Source of the DNA: Nitrospira lenta
GTDB lineage: Bacteria > Nitrospirota > Nitrospiria > Nitrospirales > Nitrospiraceae
Direction: 5' to 3'
Assembly (NCBI GenBank): GCA_945906715.1
Contig: CAMDRK010000168.1
Span: forward strand, 1-6,003
Length of the DNA stretch: 6,003 bases
Below the pieces are notes generated by a model. It did no database searches and was not told the DNA's origin. It worked only from the letters and a program-made list of their open reading frames with translations. The number at the start of each line of letters is the position of its first letter. Positions within the stretch are counted from its first letter, which is position 1. Below are positions 5,086 through 6,003 of the stretch, piece by piece. The position numbers were made by a program, and so were the translations under genes.

Positions 5086-5590
5086 GTCAACGCGGCTGAC
5101 ACTCTTATGTTAGTCTTTGGATTATGATGCAGGCATGAGCACCTCTGATCTCCGATAGCACCTCCATTACATCCACGCACAGATCTGTCTGGCCAGGGCG
5201 ACGTATCGGAAGACACATACGTCAGCACTCTCCCCCTCAGTGCGTTTTGGCTTTGCGGGAGTCTGGGCTACGTGTGTCGCACACCCTACCGCTCCACCAG
5301 GCTAGCCAGCTTTTTCATCAGACGGATCATTTCTTGCGAAGTCTGATAGCCGAGCACAGACGCACAGATCACGGTGCAGGCCGTGTGTTGATGCACGAGC
5401 AATTCGCAACGTCGAGAAGCACACTTTTTCGTGGGGATCTTCAAGTCACTACTGTCCACGAATTTGCTGGGAAATTTCAATTCTCTATTCGTCGCGTAGT
5501 CTTCACACAGTCTGGTCTCTGATTTGCATTTACGGCCGGTTGAGGGAACGGATGGTCCGATCGCCCTAGCTGCGTAAGGGAGGTTTTTCT
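5086..5590. other. 505-bp gap between tsaC and the isocitrate dehydrogenase gene
   Basis: I see no confident gene or known RNA. It holds a perfect palindrome ACAGATCTGT (5179-5188) and a 7-bp inverted repeat GACGTAT/ATACGTC (5200-5206 with 5217-5223, 10-base loop). An 11-base direct repeat ACGCACAGATC occurs at 5175-5185 and 5360-5370. A weak reverse-strand ORF is listed separately. A TATGAT hexamer at 5123-5128 has no properly spaced -35. The promoter of the downstream dehydrogenase must lie here or in the left part of the gap, but I cannot place it. Confidence 0.5.
5286..5480 (-). CDS. Doubtful small hypothetical protein
   Basis: From a TTG at 5480 this frame encodes 64 residues ending SQEMIRLMKKLASLVER. 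It has a plausible amphipathic C-terminal helix and four cysteines (KKCASRRCELL and TACTVICASV). The frame has no stop upstream as far as 5588, giving 100 open codons, but no ATG or GTG occurs in that stretch and no good Shine-Dalgarno precedes the TTG. It could be a small gene, or the 3' remnant of a gene whose start was lost when the dehydrogenase region was joined. The composition is more protein-like than the opposite-strand frame at 5247-5522, which is rich in His and Gln as expected of an antisense shadow. I recognise no family. Confidence 0.27.
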   Translation of the reverse strand: MKFPSKFVDSSDLKIPTKKCASRRCELLVHQHTACTVICASVLGYQTSQEMIRLMKKLASLVER

Positions 5591-6003
5591 ATGGGTGCTC
5601 AGCATATCGTGACGATGTTACCGGGAGAGGGCACTGGCCCTGAAATTTGCGAAGCGGTTCGGCTGGTGATCGATGCGAGCGGTGTCGATATCAAATGGGA
5701 GTACGAAGAGATCGGACTGGACTGCTTGGAGAAGCATGGCACGTTGTTGCCGGACAAGACGGTCCAAGCCATCGCTAGAAACAAGATCGCGTTGAAAGGG
5801 CCCACAACCACGCCGATTGGGACCGGTCACAAGAGCGCGAACGTGACACTCCGGAAGGTGTTCGACCTCTACGCGAACGTGCGACCTGCGAAGTTGATTC
5901 CGGTGCTCAAGCGGCCCTGGGACAAGATCGATATCCTGAACTTTCGCGAGAACACCGAAGATTGCTACGCGGCCATCGAACACATGGTGTCCGATGAAGT
6001 GGC
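5591..6003 (+). CDS. icd: Isocitrate dehydrogenase (N-terminal part, runs off the right edge)
   Basis: 137 residues are visible. It belongs to the isocitrate/isopropylmalate dehydrogenase family, which oxidatively decarboxylates 2-hydroxy acids using NAD(P)+ and a divalent metal. Seen are the N-terminal TMLPGEGTGPEICEAV (8-23) and KGPTTTPIG (69-77). The substrate-binding segment is HKSANVTLRKVFDLYANVRP (80-99), with S82, N84, R88 and R98, and FRENTEDCYAAIEHM (118-132) carries R119 and catalytic Tyr126. KSANVTLRK plus ANVRP and IEHM match Thermus-type isocitrate dehydrogenase rather than isopropylmalate dehydrogenase. In the last motif Cys replaces the usual Leu or Ile and Ala the usual Gly (ENTEDLYAG in most relatives). 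GGGAGG at 5578-5583 lies seven bases before the ATG. The residues deciding NAD versus NADP lie beyond the window. Confidence 0.92.
   Translation, partial: MGAQHIVTMLPGEGTGPEICEAVRLVIDASGVDIKWEYEEIGLDCLEKHGTLLPDKTVQAIARNKIALKGPTTTPIGTGHKSANVTLRKVFDLYANVRPAKLIPVLKRPWDKIDILNFRENTEDCYAAIEHMVSDEV

Noticed and set aside
5096..5128. CTGACA and TATGAT as a promoter after tsaC
   Set aside because: The spacer is 21 bases, too long for a sigma-70 promoter, and no convincing gene starts nearby.
5247..5522. 91-codon plus-strand ORF before icd
   Set aside because: No Shine-Dalgarno, a His- and Gln-rich antisense-like composition, and the reverse-strand frame looks more protein-like.

Overview
The window reads as a moderately GC-rich bacterial chromosome segment. 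Hand counts of single 60-base lines give about 58-63% G+C in the tsaC-type gene and about 43-50% in the SulP gene. A Thermus-type isocitrate dehydrogenase, a Sua5-type TsaC, a NhaR-like LysR regulator and small orphan proteins would fit a deep-branching Gram-negative chemolithotroph such as Nitrospira. No rRNA or other taxonomic marker is present, so that is only a guess.

Layout. Positions 1-302 (minus) hold the N-terminal third of a NhaR-like LysR regulator that runs off the left edge. Diverging from it, on the plus strand, are a small predicted exported protein (424-780) and a 79-residue winged-helix-like protein (862-1101), each with its own good Shine-Dalgarno. A hairpin overlaps the end of the latter. 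Positions 1119-1754 hold no intact gene. Their second half is a frameshifted relic of the C-terminal part of an IS4-type DDE transposase (about 1378-1650). Next come a SulP anion transporter without a STAS domain (1755-3128) and, 102 bases on, a single-domain universal stress protein (3231-3641). The gap between these two can fold into two mutually exclusive hairpins. A broken folC start (3754-4053) then abuts an intact Sua5-type threonylcarbamoyl-AMP synthase (4057-5085). After a 505-bp gap, with at most a weak reverse-strand ORF, comes the start of an isocitrate dehydrogenase gene (5591 to the right edge).

How it fits together. SulP and Usp look like a two-gene unit: an inner-membrane anion importer, possibly for bicarbonate or sulfate, followed by a soluble nucleotide-binding Usp protein. 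The unit lies between a dead transposase and a dead folC fragment and is more AT-rich than the gene to its right, which suggests insertion into a remodelled spot. TsaC (tRNA t6A synthesis) and isocitrate dehydrogenase are housekeeping genes with their own ribosome-binding sites. I see no CRISPR array, tRNA, rRNA or complete mobile element. The most useful leads are the STAS-less SulP/Usp pair with its switch-like intergenic RNA, the folC relic with its perfect 10-bp hairpin, and the two orphan small genes.
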